Positions 39,645 through 48,630 are shown, counted from the stretch's first letter. The stretch: DNA of 64,000 nt from Symbiodinium natans (GCA_905221605.1 CAJNDS010002272.1:112501-176500); one strand, 5' to 3'. Numbers and translations are program-made. The notes: a model not told the origin generated them from the letters alone.

Positions 39645-41070
39645 ATGGCACTGTCTTGCAGCCTCGAGCTTAAGCTGGGTGAGTTGGGCCAAAAAACCCA
39701 ACCGCCTCGCCCGCTTCCGCTTGGAGGTTTCGGAAAGTCGCAGGCAGATGTGAAGCAGCCCTACGATGGGATCAAGCTGAAACTTACTTCGCCTTGAGTT
39801 GAACTTCAAACTTTTTGGGTTTCCTTACTTAGTAGGAATCTTCAAGTTCAACATCTATTCCCCTTGGTTATTGGAGAAGTAAGGAAAGGCCTGGAGTCGA
39901 GGCAGAGCAGGACCGCCGAAGGAGCTGTCTCAGACGAGGACCTCACCCCAACGTGCGCCAGCTCGGCGACGTCGACTGCTGCCTCGCCTCGCACTTCCTG
40001 GCACGACGTCATGCCCATGAAGGTGCCACTCCCGCCATCATGCTGGAAGGAGATCGCCGCCCAGTCTTCGTCCCCGATGCGCTTTGGAACCGTGCCCGAG
40101 AGCTCTCAAGTGATGGATGCAACCCACCGTCAGAGCGCCATCTCAAGTCTGCCATCTCTGGCAGCTTGGGCGTCTTCCGAATCACAAGCAGGATTCACTT
40201 GCTTGAGCACCCAATTCTCCACGACCTCTCCCCCTTGGCCCCAGAGGTTTGCCAAGTTTGCCCCACCACCTGGGCTCGAGAGGCCAGTGCCGCCCCAGGT
40301 AGACGGCGAACTCCCAGAGCCTGAGTTCCCAGGCACAGGCAAATCCATACCAAAAGCTGAGGGACCGTTTCTGCGCCGCTTCTTGGTAGGCCAGTGGTAC
40401 CCTTTTCCTGTTTTTTGGTTCAAGGTTCTCTTCTAAATTAACCAACCGAAAAAGGGTGCCCGCATCATAATATGGTTACTGGGGTACCAAGGCTTCGTCT
40501 TCACCGGCTTTGATGCCGTCAACCACGCCGACTTCGACCTCGTTCCTCGCTTAATCGGACGTGGCGGGTGCAACCTTCGTCCCATCCGGCAGGCATCGAG
40601 GTTGGATTTTGGGACATGTTTTTGGGTTTTCCTTATTTGGGTTTCTAAGGGACCCTATCTATATATATATATATATAATTATAAATAAGTAAATACATAT
40701 ATATACATACATATAGTATATAGATATTTCCAGGATGTTTAAAGGCCAACCCAGGCATGCAACGCCTACATCCGAGTCAGCGGAGGGGAAGACGACCTCA
40801 GGAGCCCGGTGGAAGTGCCTATATCCCCCTCAGGAATTATTGTTTATTTTCGATTTTTGTTCCAAGAGGATATTACCCTAAACCCTAAACCCTAAACCCC
40901 AAGCCCCAAACCCTAAACCCTAAACCCTAAACCCTAAACCCTAAACCCTAAACCCTACTTTTATTCAGGTTCTAAGGGGAGTAGAGGTGCTGCTGCTCTG
41001 TGGCAACCAGAAGGACTTGGAGGAAGGAACGAGGCGGCTGACTAAGTTGCTTTGTGGCACTTCACTGTAA
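39645..41070 (+). CDS. KH-domain protein gene, copy 1 (in-frame stop in exon 1)
   Basis: Exon model: 39,645-40,389, 40,492-40,592, 40,755-40,801, 40,977-41,070 (TAA). Exons 2-4 join in frame into a KH domain: ADFDLVPRLIGRGGCNLRPI, then RQACNAYIRVSGGEDDL, then RGVEVLLLCGNQKDLEEG. The GRGG loop is the KH nucleic-acid-binding GxxG. Introns 1 and 2 are GC-AG and intron 3 GA-AG, with AGGC, CAGGCAT and AGG repeated at the borders. Intron 3 contains a CCCTAAA array. Exon 1 encodes FAKFAPPPGLERPVPP and other unrecognised sequence. A TGA at 39,795-39,797 interrupts it after 50 codons, unless a T-rich stretch (about 39,780-39,860) is also an intron. Likely an RNA-binding protein. Confidence 0.6.
40396..40461 (+). 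repeat. Mini inverted-repeat element inside KH intron 1 (copy 1)
   Basis: 66 bp, starting GGTACCCTTTT and ending AAAAAGGGTGCCC. It sits six bases after the GC donor of intron 1. It is homologous to 42,887-42,955, including the 15-20 bases upstream (GGCC or GGCCC then AGT). Confidence 0.6.
40655..40728. repeat. TA-rich microsatellite in KH intron 2
   Basis: ATATAT and ATACAT steps with short inverted stretches; its counterpart in copy 2 (44,358-44,460) is longer. Confidence 0.85.
40873..40958. repeat. CCCTAAA array inside KH intron 3
   Basis: About twelve units between the GA donor at 40,802 and the AG acceptor at 40,976. This is the clearest case of telomere-type repeat inside an intron of a recognisable gene. 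Confidence 0.92.
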
Positions 41071-41072
41071 CT

Positions 41073-41170
41073 TAGGGTTTAGGGTTTAGGGTTTAGGGTT
41101 TAGGGTTTAGGGTTTAGGGTTTAGGGTTTAGGGTTAAGGGTGTAGGGTTTAGGGTTTAGGGTTTAGGGTT
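41073..41170. repeat. TTTAGGG telomere-type array
   Basis: Starts three bases after the KH stop codon; about 14 units. Confidence 0.95.
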
Positions 41171-41217
41171 ACTTTAGGTCCTCAGCCTTTTTGGGGTCTA
41201 TTGGGTTTCTTAGTAAG

Positions 41218-42229
41218 GCAGCTACCCTACGAAGTGCAGTCAAGGCTCCTGCAAAACCTCCGTGTGCACTTCGCTCGCTATTGCCGCAAGCGAGGTATCA
41301 GCCCAGTCCCTGTGCTGTACCGCTTGCTCCCCTGAAACCTGCAGATGGTCTAGAAGCAGGCTGCGAGAATGGCGCTGTGGGGCTTTTAGTAATTGCATCA
41401 GCTTCGACAAGCTGTTGATACAAGCTGCGCCACCCGCACCCGGCTTTTGAACGCCATAGCAGTGTTTCGGCCTTTATACCTTTTGTACTCCCTGCGGCAC
41501 ACTCGCCGGAGCGAAGGTCCACGGCGATATAGGTTGTATCAGGCAATGGGGAACCTGCGCTCGGACTGCCTGCAGACTCCGTTCTGCGCATATACATATA
41601 CACATCTTTGTATATCCATACATATATATATATAGATTATATATACACCTTCATTTTCTTTATTTCGTCGCTCTTTGTGGTAGAAGAAGGAAAGCAGAAT
41701 GTTGTATCTTCCGTGCTCTTCTGCGCAACCTGGTCCCAGTTGTCCTGACCATAACCTTCATGTGCTGGACCGCAGGGGAGAGTACTTGGCTTACAGCTTT
41801 GGGAGCTCTGGTAGTCGAACTGTCTGACACTGCTTGTCATCATCGGTTTCTCCTGAGTAGCAGCTCATGTGCTCAGCTTTCTCTCCTAATTTCCTACGCT
41901 ACGTGCGAGCCCTCGTGTTTGTGCTATGCAGATTTGGCCTTCCTCCAAGCCGTGTCAGGCAGCAGATCTGGGAGGGGATCGGGATCCTTAGTCTACGGCG
42001 TCCTTTGGAGGGACCGACTGAAGATGGAGGAGAGTACATCCCTGCCCAGAGGTACACTCCAGAGCAGCTGTGGCCCTGAATTCAGTATTTCAGTAAATTT
42101 CAGTATGCGATTCGGGTTGTAACTGGAGCGGCACTCACCGCTCCATGTTACCGCTGCGAAGATGTGCCATCCCTGTCGCACTACGTTCATGAGACGCAGT
42201 GCGGGGTCAGGTTCCTGCTGGGGCTGTAG
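41218..42229 (+). CDS. Unrecognised multi-exon gene, copy 1
   Basis: Likely exons: 41,218-41,333 (QLPYEVQSRLLQNLRVHF, then ARYCRKRGISPVPVLYRLLP), about 41,396-41,593 (LHQLRQAVDTSCATRTRLLN, then AIAVFRPLYLLYSLRHTRRS), an unresolved exon in 41,650-41,890, about 41,890-42,051 (RYVRALVFVLCRFGLPPSRV, later EDGGEYIPAQ), and 42,094-42,229 (KFQYAIRVVTGAALTAPCYR, then CEDVPSLSHYVHETQCG, stop TAG). The last intron of 42 bp (GTACAC...TTTCAG) keeps the frame. The final exon has a CYRC and a later C, possibly a zinc site. No family was recognised. Exon borders other than the last are guesses. Confidence 0.42.
41590..41650. repeat. TA-rich microsatellite
   Basis: ATACATATAC and (TA)n steps between two coding-like parts, probably intronic. 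The counterpart is at 45,335-45,392. Confidence 0.8.
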
Positions 42230-42259
42230 ATTTACTCTGGGTTTTAGGCGTCTAGGACC

Positions 42260-42279
42260 TAAACCCTAAACCCTAAACC

Positions 42280-42346
<67 letters not shown>

Positions 42347-42353
42347 ACCCTAA
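42260..42353. repeat. CCCTAAA then CCCTCAA array
   Basis: Three CCCTAAA, about ten CCCTCAA, then CCCTAAA, ending three bases before an ATG. Confidence 0.93.
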
Positions 42354-42357
42354 ACCA

Positions 42358-42480
42358 ATGAAGGTGCAACATTGCAAGAGGCATGTGATCACGGGGTGGC
42401 ACAGCCGGATCGCGGGAGCTGGTGGTCCTCGTGATACGTCATCATGGGATCCGCAGCCTGTAGTGCTTAAGTTTCGATGA
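42358..42480 (+). CDS. 40-codon ORF (MKVQHCKRHVITGWHSRIAG...), copy 1
   Basis: ATG to TGA: MKVQHCKRHVITGWHSRIAG, then AGGPRDTSSWDPQPVVLKFR. Present unchanged by eye in copy 2 (46,106-46,228). No family was recognised; could be a first exon. Confidence 0.33.
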   Translation: MKVQHCKRHVITGWHSRIAGAGGPRDTSSWDPQPVVLKFR

Positions 42481-42659
42481 GGGATCCATTAGGGTTCTCC
42501 TTGATGCCACCAAAGATAGTAGGGGTTCCCCCCCCCTTGATGCCACCGAAGATAGTCGAATAAGCCCTAAACCCTAAACCCTAAACCCTAAACCGTAAAC
42601 CCTAAACCCTAAACCCTAAACCCTAAACCCTAAACCCCCCACGAAAGGGGACCCCTAAG

Positions 42660-42744
42660 TGTCGGAATCCCGCACCCTGGAGCTTGATAGTGGGCTTGAT
42701 TGCTCCATGGTGGCTGAAGGGCCAAAGGCCCCGAGTTTTGCACG
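42660..42744 (+). CDS. Exon-like island (SESRTLELDSGLDCSMVAEG), copy 1
   Basis: After ACCCCTAAG the frame reads SESRTLELDSGLDCSMVAEG, then PKAPSFA, ending at GTTTAGGG. CCCTAAA lies left, TTTAGGG right. The same island is at 46,408-46,492. Confidence 0.42.
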
Positions 42745-42886
42745 GTTTAGGGTTTAGGGTTTAGGGTTTAGGGTTAGGGTTTAGGGTTTAGGGTTTAGGG
42801 TTTAGGGTTTCGGGTTTAGGGTTTAGGGGCTTGGCACGGAGAAAGCGAGGCCATGTCTTGGAGTAGTTGTGCCTTGGTGGCCCAGT

Positions 42887-42955
42887 GGTACCCTTTTTCC
42901 CTTTTGCTTCAAGATTTGCCCTTAGCTCAACTCGCCAACCCCAAAAAGGGTGCCC
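42887..42955 (+). repeat. Mini inverted-repeat element (second site, copy 1)
   Basis: 69 bp from GGTACCCTTTTT to AAAAAGGGTGCCC, with the shared inner words TTCAAG and CCAACC. Preceded by GGTGGCCCAGT, so the similarity to the KH-intron copy extends over the presumed GC donor. Confidence 0.6.
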
Positions 42956-43097
42956 TTCTTGCAATCCCCAACAGGGGATTAGGGTTTAGGGCTAGGGTTT
43001 AGGGTTTAGGGTTTAGGGTTCAGGGTGTAGGGTTTGCGCCTTTTTTGTTTCGAAACAAAGGTGCTGTTCATGAACGATAAAAAATCAAGCCTTCGAA

Positions 43098-43166
43098 CTT
43101 ATACACAACTTATCTCTTACTTAAGACGTATGTAAGATAAGCCCAGCATAAGTTCAAATTAAGTTC
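43098..43166. repeat. Imperfect hairpin between the two duplication units
   Basis: Arms GAACTTAT / ATAAGTTC and CTTATCTCTTAC / GTAAGATAAG in a 155-bp unique, AT-rich spacer found only between the units. A small foldback element, or a remnant of the duplication junction. Confidence 0.45.
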
Positions 43167-43348
43167 ATATGTACCACGGCGCCAATACAGTAGGGTTTAG
43201 GGTTTTGGCCAGGGTTTACGGGCTTGGGAAGGCTGCGGGTACAGGCGGTGCTGATGCCGGACGTTCCGCTAAAGCGTTTGGCTTGCGCATAGCAGCATAG
43301 CGAAGAGCTAGCAAGGCGTACTCCCGTTGTCCTGAAGCTTCAGTTGCC

Positions 43349-44790
43349 ATGGCACTGTCTTGCAGCCTCGAGCTTAAGCTGGGTGAGTTGGGCCAAAAAA
43401 CCCAACCGCCTCGCCCGCTTGGAGGTTTCGGAAAGGCGCAGGCAGATGTGAAGAAGCCCTACGATGGGATCAAGCTGAAACTTTCTTCGCCTTTAGTTGA
43501 ACTTCAAACTTTTTGGGTTTCCTTACTTAGTAGGAATCTTCAAGTTCAACATCTATTCCCCTTGGTTATTGGAGAAGTAAGGAAAGGCCTGGAGTCGAGG
43601 CAGAGCAGGACCGCCGAAGGAGCTGTCTCAGACGAGGACCTCACCCCAACGTGCGCCAGCTCGGCTACGTCGACTGCTGCCTCGCCTCGCACTTCCTGGC
43701 ACGACGTCATGCCCATGAAGGTGCCAATCCCGCCATCATGCTGGAAGGAGATCGCCGGCCAGTCTTCGTCCCCGATGCGCTTTGGAGCCGTGCCCGAGAG
43801 CTCTCAAGTGATGGATGCAACCCACCGTCAGAGCGCCATCTCAAGTCTGCCATCTCTGGCAGCTTGGGCGTCTTCCGAATCACAAGCAGGATTCACTTGC
43901 TTGAGCACCCAATTCTCCGCGACCTCTCCCCCTTGGCCCCAGAGGTTTGCCAAGTTTGCCCCACCACCTGGGCTCGAGAGGCCAGTGCCACCCCAGGTAG
44001 ACGGCGAGCTCCCCGAGCCTGAGTTCCCACACACAGGCAAATCCATACCAAAAGCCGAGGGACCGTTTCTGCGCCGAATCTTGGTAGGCCAGTGGTACCC
44101 TTTTCCTGTTTTTTTGGTTCAAGGTTCTCTTCTAAATTAACCAACCGAAAAAGGGTGCCCGTATCATGATATGGCTACTGGGGTACTAAGGCTTCGTCTT
44201 CACCGGCTTTGATGCTGTCAACCACGCCGACTTCGACCTCGTTCCTCGCTTAATCGGACGTGGCGGGTGCAACCTTCGTCCCATCCGGCAGGCATCGAGG
44301 TTGGATTTTGGGACATGTTTTTGGGTTTTCCTTATTTGGGTTTCTAAGGGACCCTCTCTATTTATATATATATATATAAATAAATACATAAATAAATAAA
44401 TAATTAATATATAAATATATATAGTATATATATATACATATACATATATAGTATATAGATATTTCCCAGGGTGTTTAAAGGCCAACCCAGGCATGCAACG
44501 CCTACATCCGAGTCAGCGGAGGGGAAGACGACCTCAGGAGCCCGGTGGAAGTGCCTATATCCCCCTCAGGAATTATTGTTTTTTTGTTCCAAGAGGATAT
44601 TACCGTAAACCCCAAACCCCAAACCCCAAACCCCAAACCCTAAACCCTAAACCCTAAACCCTAAACCCTAAACCCTACTTTTATTCAGGTTCTAAGGGGA
44701 GTAGAGGTGCTGCTGCTCTGTGGCAACCAGAAGGACTTGGAGGAAGGAACGAGGCGGCTGACTAAGTTGCTTTGTGGCACTTCACTGTAA
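43349..44790 (+). CDS. KH-domain protein gene, copy 2 (exon 1 open)
   Basis: Exons 43,349-44,087, 44,191-44,291, 44,491-44,537, 44,697-44,790, matching copy 1. Here the codon that is TGA in copy 1 is TTA, so exon 1 is open over 246 codons (MALSCSLELKLGELGQKTQ...). The KH part is the same as in copy 1, with GRGG loop. An ATG start fits the strong CAGTTGCCATGGC context. Probably the functional copy, if either is expressed. Localisation and partners cannot be told from sequence. Confidence 0.62.
44094..44160 (+). repeat. Mini inverted-repeat element inside KH intron 1 (copy 2)
   Basis: 67 bp, GGTACCCTTTT to AAAAAGGGTGCCC, the copy-2 partner of 40,396-40,461. Confidence 0.6.
44358..44462. repeat. 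TA-rich microsatellite in KH intron 2 (copy 2)
   Basis: Expanded (TA)n, AAATAAAT and ATACATAT steps, about 100 bp. Confidence 0.85.
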
Positions 44791-44920
44791 CTTAGGGTTT
44801 AGGGTTTGTAGGGTTTGTAGGGTTTAGGGTTTAGGGTTTAGGGTTTAGGGTTTAGGGTTGAGGGTTGAGGGTTTAGGGTTTAGGGTTTAGGGTTTAGGGT
44901 TTAGGGTTTAGGGTTACTTC
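44608..44920. repeat. CCCCAAA/CCCTAAA and TTTAGGG arrays flanking the last KH exon
   Basis: C-rich array inside intron 3 (44,608-44,678) and G-rich array after the stop codon (44,793-44,916). The exon at 44,697-44,790 thus sits between inverted arrays, like the anonymous islands elsewhere. Confidence 0.93.
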
Positions 44921-44962
44921 AGGTCCTTAGCCTTTTTGGGGTCTATTGGGTTTCTTAGTAAG

Positions 44963-45977
44963 GCAGCTACCCTACTAAGTGCAGTCAAGGCTCCTGCAAA
45001 ACCTCCGTGTGCACTTCGCTCGCTATTGCCGCAAGCGAGGTATCAGCCCAGTCCCTGTGCTGTACCGCTTGCTCCCCTGAAACCTGCAGATGGTCTAGAA
45101 GCAGGCTGCGAGAATGGCGCTGTGGGGCTTTTAGTAATTGCATCAGCTTCGACAAGCTGTTGATACAAGCTGCGCCACCCGCACCCTGCTTTTGAACGCC
45201 ATAGCAGTGTTTCGGCCTTTGTACCTTTTGTACTCCCTGCGGCACACTCGCCGGAGCGAAGGTCCACGGCGATATAGGTTGTATCAGGCAATGTGGAACC
45301 TGCGCTCGGACTGACTGCAGACTCCGTTCTGCGCATATACATATACACATCTTTGTATATCCATACATACATATATATATACTATTTATATACACCTTCA
45401 TTTTTTTTTATTTCGTCGCTCTTTGTGGTAGAAGAAGGAAAGCAGAATATTGTATCTTCCGTGCTCTTCTGCGCAACCTGGTCCCATTTGTCCTGGCCAT
45501 AACCTTCATGTGCTGGACCGCAGGGGAGAGTACTTGGCTTACAGCTTTGGGAGCTCTGGTAGTCGAACTGTCTGACACTGCTTGTCATCATCGGTTTCTC
45601 CTGAGTAGCAGCTCATGTGCTCAGCTTTCTCTCCTAATTTCCTACGCTACGTGCGAGCCCTCGTGTTTGTGCTATGCAGATTTGGCCTTCCTCCAAGCCG
45701 TGTCAGGCAGCAGATCTGGGAGGGGATCGGGATCCTTAGTCTACGGCGTCCTTTGGAGGGACCGACTGAAGATGGAGGAGAGTACATCCCTGCCCAGAGG
45801 TACACTCCAGAGCAGCTGTGGCCCTGAATTCAGTATTTCAGTAAATTTCAGTATGCGATTCGGGTTGTAACTGGAGCGGCACTCACCGCTCCATGTTACC
45901 GCTGCGAAGATGTGCCATCCCTGTCGCACTACGTTCATGAGACGCAGTGCGGGGTCAGGTTCCTGCTGGGGCTGTAG
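44963..45977 (+). pseudogene. Unrecognised multi-exon gene, copy 2 (early stop)
   Basis: Same layout as 41,218-42,229. In the first coding-like exon a G-to-T change makes a TAA at 44,976-44,978 (CAG CTA CCC TAC TAA), where copy 1 has GAA. Downstream exons, including the final exon 45,842-45,977 with CYRCEDVPSLSHYVHE, are intact. Whether it is a true pseudogene depends on the exon model being right. Confidence 0.38.
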
Positions 45978-46011
45978 ATTTACTCTGGGTTTTAGGCGTC
46001 TAGGACCTAAA

Positions 46012-46027
46012 CCCTAAACCCTAAACC

Positions 46028-46094
<67 letters not shown>

Positions 46095-46104
46095 ACCCTA
46101 AACC
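46012..46104. repeat. CCCTAAA then CCCTCAA array (copy 2)
   Basis: Counterpart of 42,260-42,353. Confidence 0.93.
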
Positions 46105-46105
46105 A

Positions 46106-46228
46106 ATGAAGGTGCAACATTGCAAGAGGCATGTGATCACGGGGTGGCACAGCCGGATCGCGGGAGCTGGTGGTCCTCGTGATACGTCATCATGGGATCC
46201 GCAGCCTGTAGTGCTTAAGTTTCGATGA
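46106..46228 (+). CDS. 40-codon ORF (MKVQHCKRHVITGWHSRIAG...), copy 2
   Basis: Identical reading to 42,358-42,480. Confidence 0.33.
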   Translation: MKVQHCKRHVITGWHSRIAGAGGPRDTSSWDPQPVVLKFR

Positions 46229-46407
46229 GGGATCCATTAGGGTTCTCCTTGATGCCACCAAAGATAGTAGGGGTTCCCCCCCCCTTGATGCCACCGAAGA
46301 TAGTCGAATAAGCCCTAAACCCTAAACCCTAAACCCTAAACCCTAAACCCTAAACCCTAAACCCTAAACCCTAAACCCTAAACACCCCCCGAAAGGGGAC
46401 CCCTAAG

Positions 46408-46492
46408 TGTCGGAATCCCGCACCCTGGAGCTTGATAGTGGGCTTGATTGCTCCATGGTGGCTGAAGGGCCAAAGGCCCCGAGTTTTGCACG
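46408..46492 (+). CDS. Exon-like island (SESRTLELDSGLDCSMVAEG), copy 2
   Basis: Same as 42,660-42,744, with CCCTAAA array left (46,314-46,383) and TTTAGGG right. Confidence 0.42.
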
Positions 46493-46613
46493 GTTTAGGG
46501 TTTAGGGTTTAGGGTTTAGGGTTTCGGGTTTCGGGTTTAGGGTTTAGGGGTTTTGCACGGAGAAAGCGAGGCCATGTCTTCGAGTAGTTCGTTCCATGCC
46601 TTGGTGGCCCAGT

Positions 46614-46681
46614 GGTACCGTTTTTCCCTTTTGCTTCAAGATTTGCCCTTAGCTCAACTCGCCAACCCCAAAAAGGGCGCC
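46614..46681 (+). repeat. Mini inverted-repeat element (second site, copy 2)
   Basis: 68 bp, GGTACCGTTTTT to AAAAAGGGCGCC. Both termini carry changes against copy 1. Confidence 0.55.
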
Positions 46682-46795
46682 GTTCTTGCAATCCCCAAAA
46701 AAGGATTGGGGTTTAGGGCTAGGGTTTAGGGTTTAGGGTTTAGGGTTTAGGGTTTAGGGTGTAGGGTTTAGAGTTTAGGGTTTAGGGTTTAGTGT

Positions 46796-46971
46796 TTAGG
46801 GCTTTGCCCTTATTCTAGTATGATTTCTGGGCCACCAGGATGTTCGGGCATGGCGCAGGGAGGCGATGGGATGCTTCGAACAGCGGTTCCGGGCCTGCTG
46901 TATTGGCGTTGGGCCGAGCCTGTGGCAGACCTTAGCAGCTTCCTTGTGTAGCAGGTAGCACATGAGACTAG
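46796..46971. other. Unique island, coding-like
   Basis: After GGGCCACCAG one + frame reads MFGHGAGRRWDASNSGSG, then PAVLALGRACGRP with TAG. Minus-strand frames of 66-70 codons overlap it. Not decidable by eye. Confidence 0.27.
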
Positions 46972-47115
46972 GGGCCCCCAAAAAGGACATAGGCATAAGC
47001 TATAGGCATAAGCTTTTGGCAAAAGGAGATCCTACCTTCTTGGGCTTCAGTATAAGGGGGATTTATGATGGGATCTCCCTATCCTAATTTTTGCTTATGT
47101 GCTTTTTGGGGGCCC
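46972..47115. mobile_element. MITE-like foldback element
   Basis: 144 bp with inverted ends: the left end is GGGCCCCCAAAAAGGACATA and the right end, reversed and complemented, is GGGCCCCCAAAAAGCACATA. Inner words AGGAGATCC and GGATCTCC also pair. No open frame. It looks like a miniature inverted-repeat element or a structured RNA; no target duplication is obvious. Confidence 0.55.
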
Positions 47116-47688
47116 TGTGAGATCAACGAGGGTCATTTGTTTGCCCAAAGCAGTCAGCAATGGCTGATGCACAGAAGGGAAGGGCGTGCCGTTGTGTCGA
47201 AAGCCTTGTCAGTCTAGGTGCGCGATTCCGTCTCTGCAGCTGTCCTCTTGAGTCCTCCAGAACCGTACTTTCTTCACACAGACACACACACACACATACA
47301 CACGCACACACATGCACGCACGCCTTTTCCAAACGTTTATTTGGGCAGGCAATGGGATGCTGCAAGATAAGCTGGTGAATTGCGGCAGACCTTATTGCCA
47401 ATTCCAGGCTGCACCGTGAGTTGGAAGAGAGGAAACCGCTGCAAGTCATTCTGCAAAGGGCGTATGCGGTTTAGGGTTTAGGGTTTTGGGTTTGGGGTTT
47501 AGGGTTTCGGGTTTAGGGTTTAGGGTTTAGGTTAGCAGAATTCCGTGGTCTCGCTTAACATGACATTTTCCGCTGGACTTCAGCAAGCTTCCAGGCAAAC
47601 CCAATACCTGCTGTGGTTTTGGGAGGGTTTTGGGGTTCAGGGTACTTAGGAGGGCTTCTAAACCCCAAACTCTTCACCCAAAACCCTT
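47116..47688. other. Unique and TTTAGGG-like sequence left of the copia element
   Basis: A CA microsatellite lies at about 47,277-47,320 and a short TTTAGGG array at 47,468-47,530. Short frames on both strands have no recognised motif. The last bases (CCCAAAACCCTT) are the telomere-like target of the copia insertion. Confidence 0.5.
47684..47688. other. Target-site duplication CCCTT (left)
   Basis: CCCTT before the left LTR, repeated at 58,442-58,446 after the right LTR. Confidence 0.8.
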
Positions 47689-48032
47689 TGATGAAAGGTG
47701 TGGAATGAGACGCACCCTGTGGCTTTGGCCATGTTGGTTCCAGGACATGCCGTAGGCATCGGAACACAAGAAGCAGTTGCAGCATAAGACATGCAGGCAA
47801 CAGGTCGCATGTTGTTGTTCTGTGTCTTTGTGCGTTGTGGTCGTGTGGTCGCCTTCTGTGGTAGGGGTAGGACCGCCTGACTGGCCGATGGACTTCGTGC
47901 TGCAGTGTGAGGAAAAGTGAGCCTCTGGTGGTGCAGCTGTGTTCGTACAAGGAGTACAAGCCACACAGACAAGAGCCAAGCACTCCAAGCTGCCATGTCG
48001 TTTGCTGGACCTCATGAGCCCCGCGCTCTTGA
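47689..48032 (+). repeat. 5' LTR of the copia element
   Basis: 344 bp, TGATGAAAGG to GCTCTTGA. It starts TG but ends GA rather than CA. An ATG at 47,995 near its end is in frame with gag. Confidence 0.95.
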
Positions 48033-48630
48033 GGTTATGAGCCCAAGCGGCCTGGGCGCAACCGCTGGACTGTTGAGTTCCCCTACGCTGGTTGGTGAGA
48101 CAGCTGGGCCGAACTACGGATCTTTGACAGTTGGTGCTGGTACAGATGGTACTGGTGCAGTTGGTGCTGGTACAGATGGTGCTGGTGCAATTGGGACTGG
48201 TGCAGTTGTTGTGGGACCGGTTCAGGGTGGAGACCTGAGTACACCTGCTGTTGCCGATGGGCAGACAAATAGTGGTGTGCTGGGCAGTGGAGACCCTGGT
48301 GTTACTGGTGGCCTGGAGATGGACCTGGGCAATGACAGCTGGCCAGTGGTGGAGCAACCTAGGGTTTTGGAGTCCAGCAATGGTGGCTTGGAGACTGCAG
48401 TGGCAGCCGAAAGATTTGGTGCAGTGCAGATGGTGCAGACAGCCATGGAAGGCACTGCGAATGCTGGTTCGCCGACAGCTGCGTCGCGTACGACAGGACT
48501 GGAGATGAGGTATGTCCAGACTGGAACGGGCGCATATGGATGGATGACAAGGCTGACAGACTTTCTGCGAGCGACGACGACTGGTGGTGGTGGTTTAGGG
48601 GATAGGATGTTAGGGTGGGACAGTACATGA
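47995..48630 (+). CDS. gag: Copia gag, 5' part
   Basis: Starts at ATG 47,995 in the LTR or ATG 48,037 in the primer site ([20 protein letters not shown]). It is glycine/threonine-rich with a short repeat ([19 protein letters not shown]). It ends at a TGA at 48,628, where the next part continues in another frame from about 48,612. Disordered N-terminal region of Gag. Confidence 0.55.
   Translation: MSFAGPHEPRALEVMSPSGLGATAGLLSSPTLVGETAGPNYGSLTVGAGTDGTGAVGAGTDGAGAIGTGAVVVGPVQGGDLSTPAVADGQTNSGVLGSGDPGVTGGLEMDLGNDSWPVVEQPRVLESSNGGLETAVAAERFGAVQMVQTAMEGTANAGSPTAASRTTGLEMRYVQTGTGAYGWMTRLTDFLRATTTGGGGLGDRMLGWDST
48033..48045 (+). promoter_or_regulatory. Primer-binding site of the copia element
   Basis: GGTTATGAGCCCA immediately after the LTR, complementary to the anticodon arm of initiator tRNA-Met. 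Its ATG (48,037), complementary to the tRNA's own CAU anticodon, is in frame with gag. Confidence 0.75.

Larger units (their letters stand above)
39488..43036. repeat. Tandem duplication, unit 1
   Basis: About 3.55 kb repeated at 43,192-46,775, spacing 3,704-3,748 bp. The units look near-identical in unique sequence (occasional substitutions, a 6-bp indel in the first exon) and differ in telomere-repeat lengths. Each holds a KH-domain gene, a second gene, a 40-codon ORF and an exon-like island. Confidence 0.92.
43192..46775. repeat. Tandem duplication, unit 2
   Basis: Second copy of 39,488-43,036; see that entry. Repeat arrays inside differ in length and type, for example CCCCAAA steps at 44,608 where copy 1 has CCCTAAA. 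Confidence 0.92.

Noticed and set aside
41760-42122. 120-codon frame in the duplicated unit (MCWTAGESTWLTALGALVVE...)
   Set aside because: It conflicts with the frame that continues across the 42-bp intron into the CYRCEDVPSL exon; conservation between copies is uninformative because the DNA is nearly identical.
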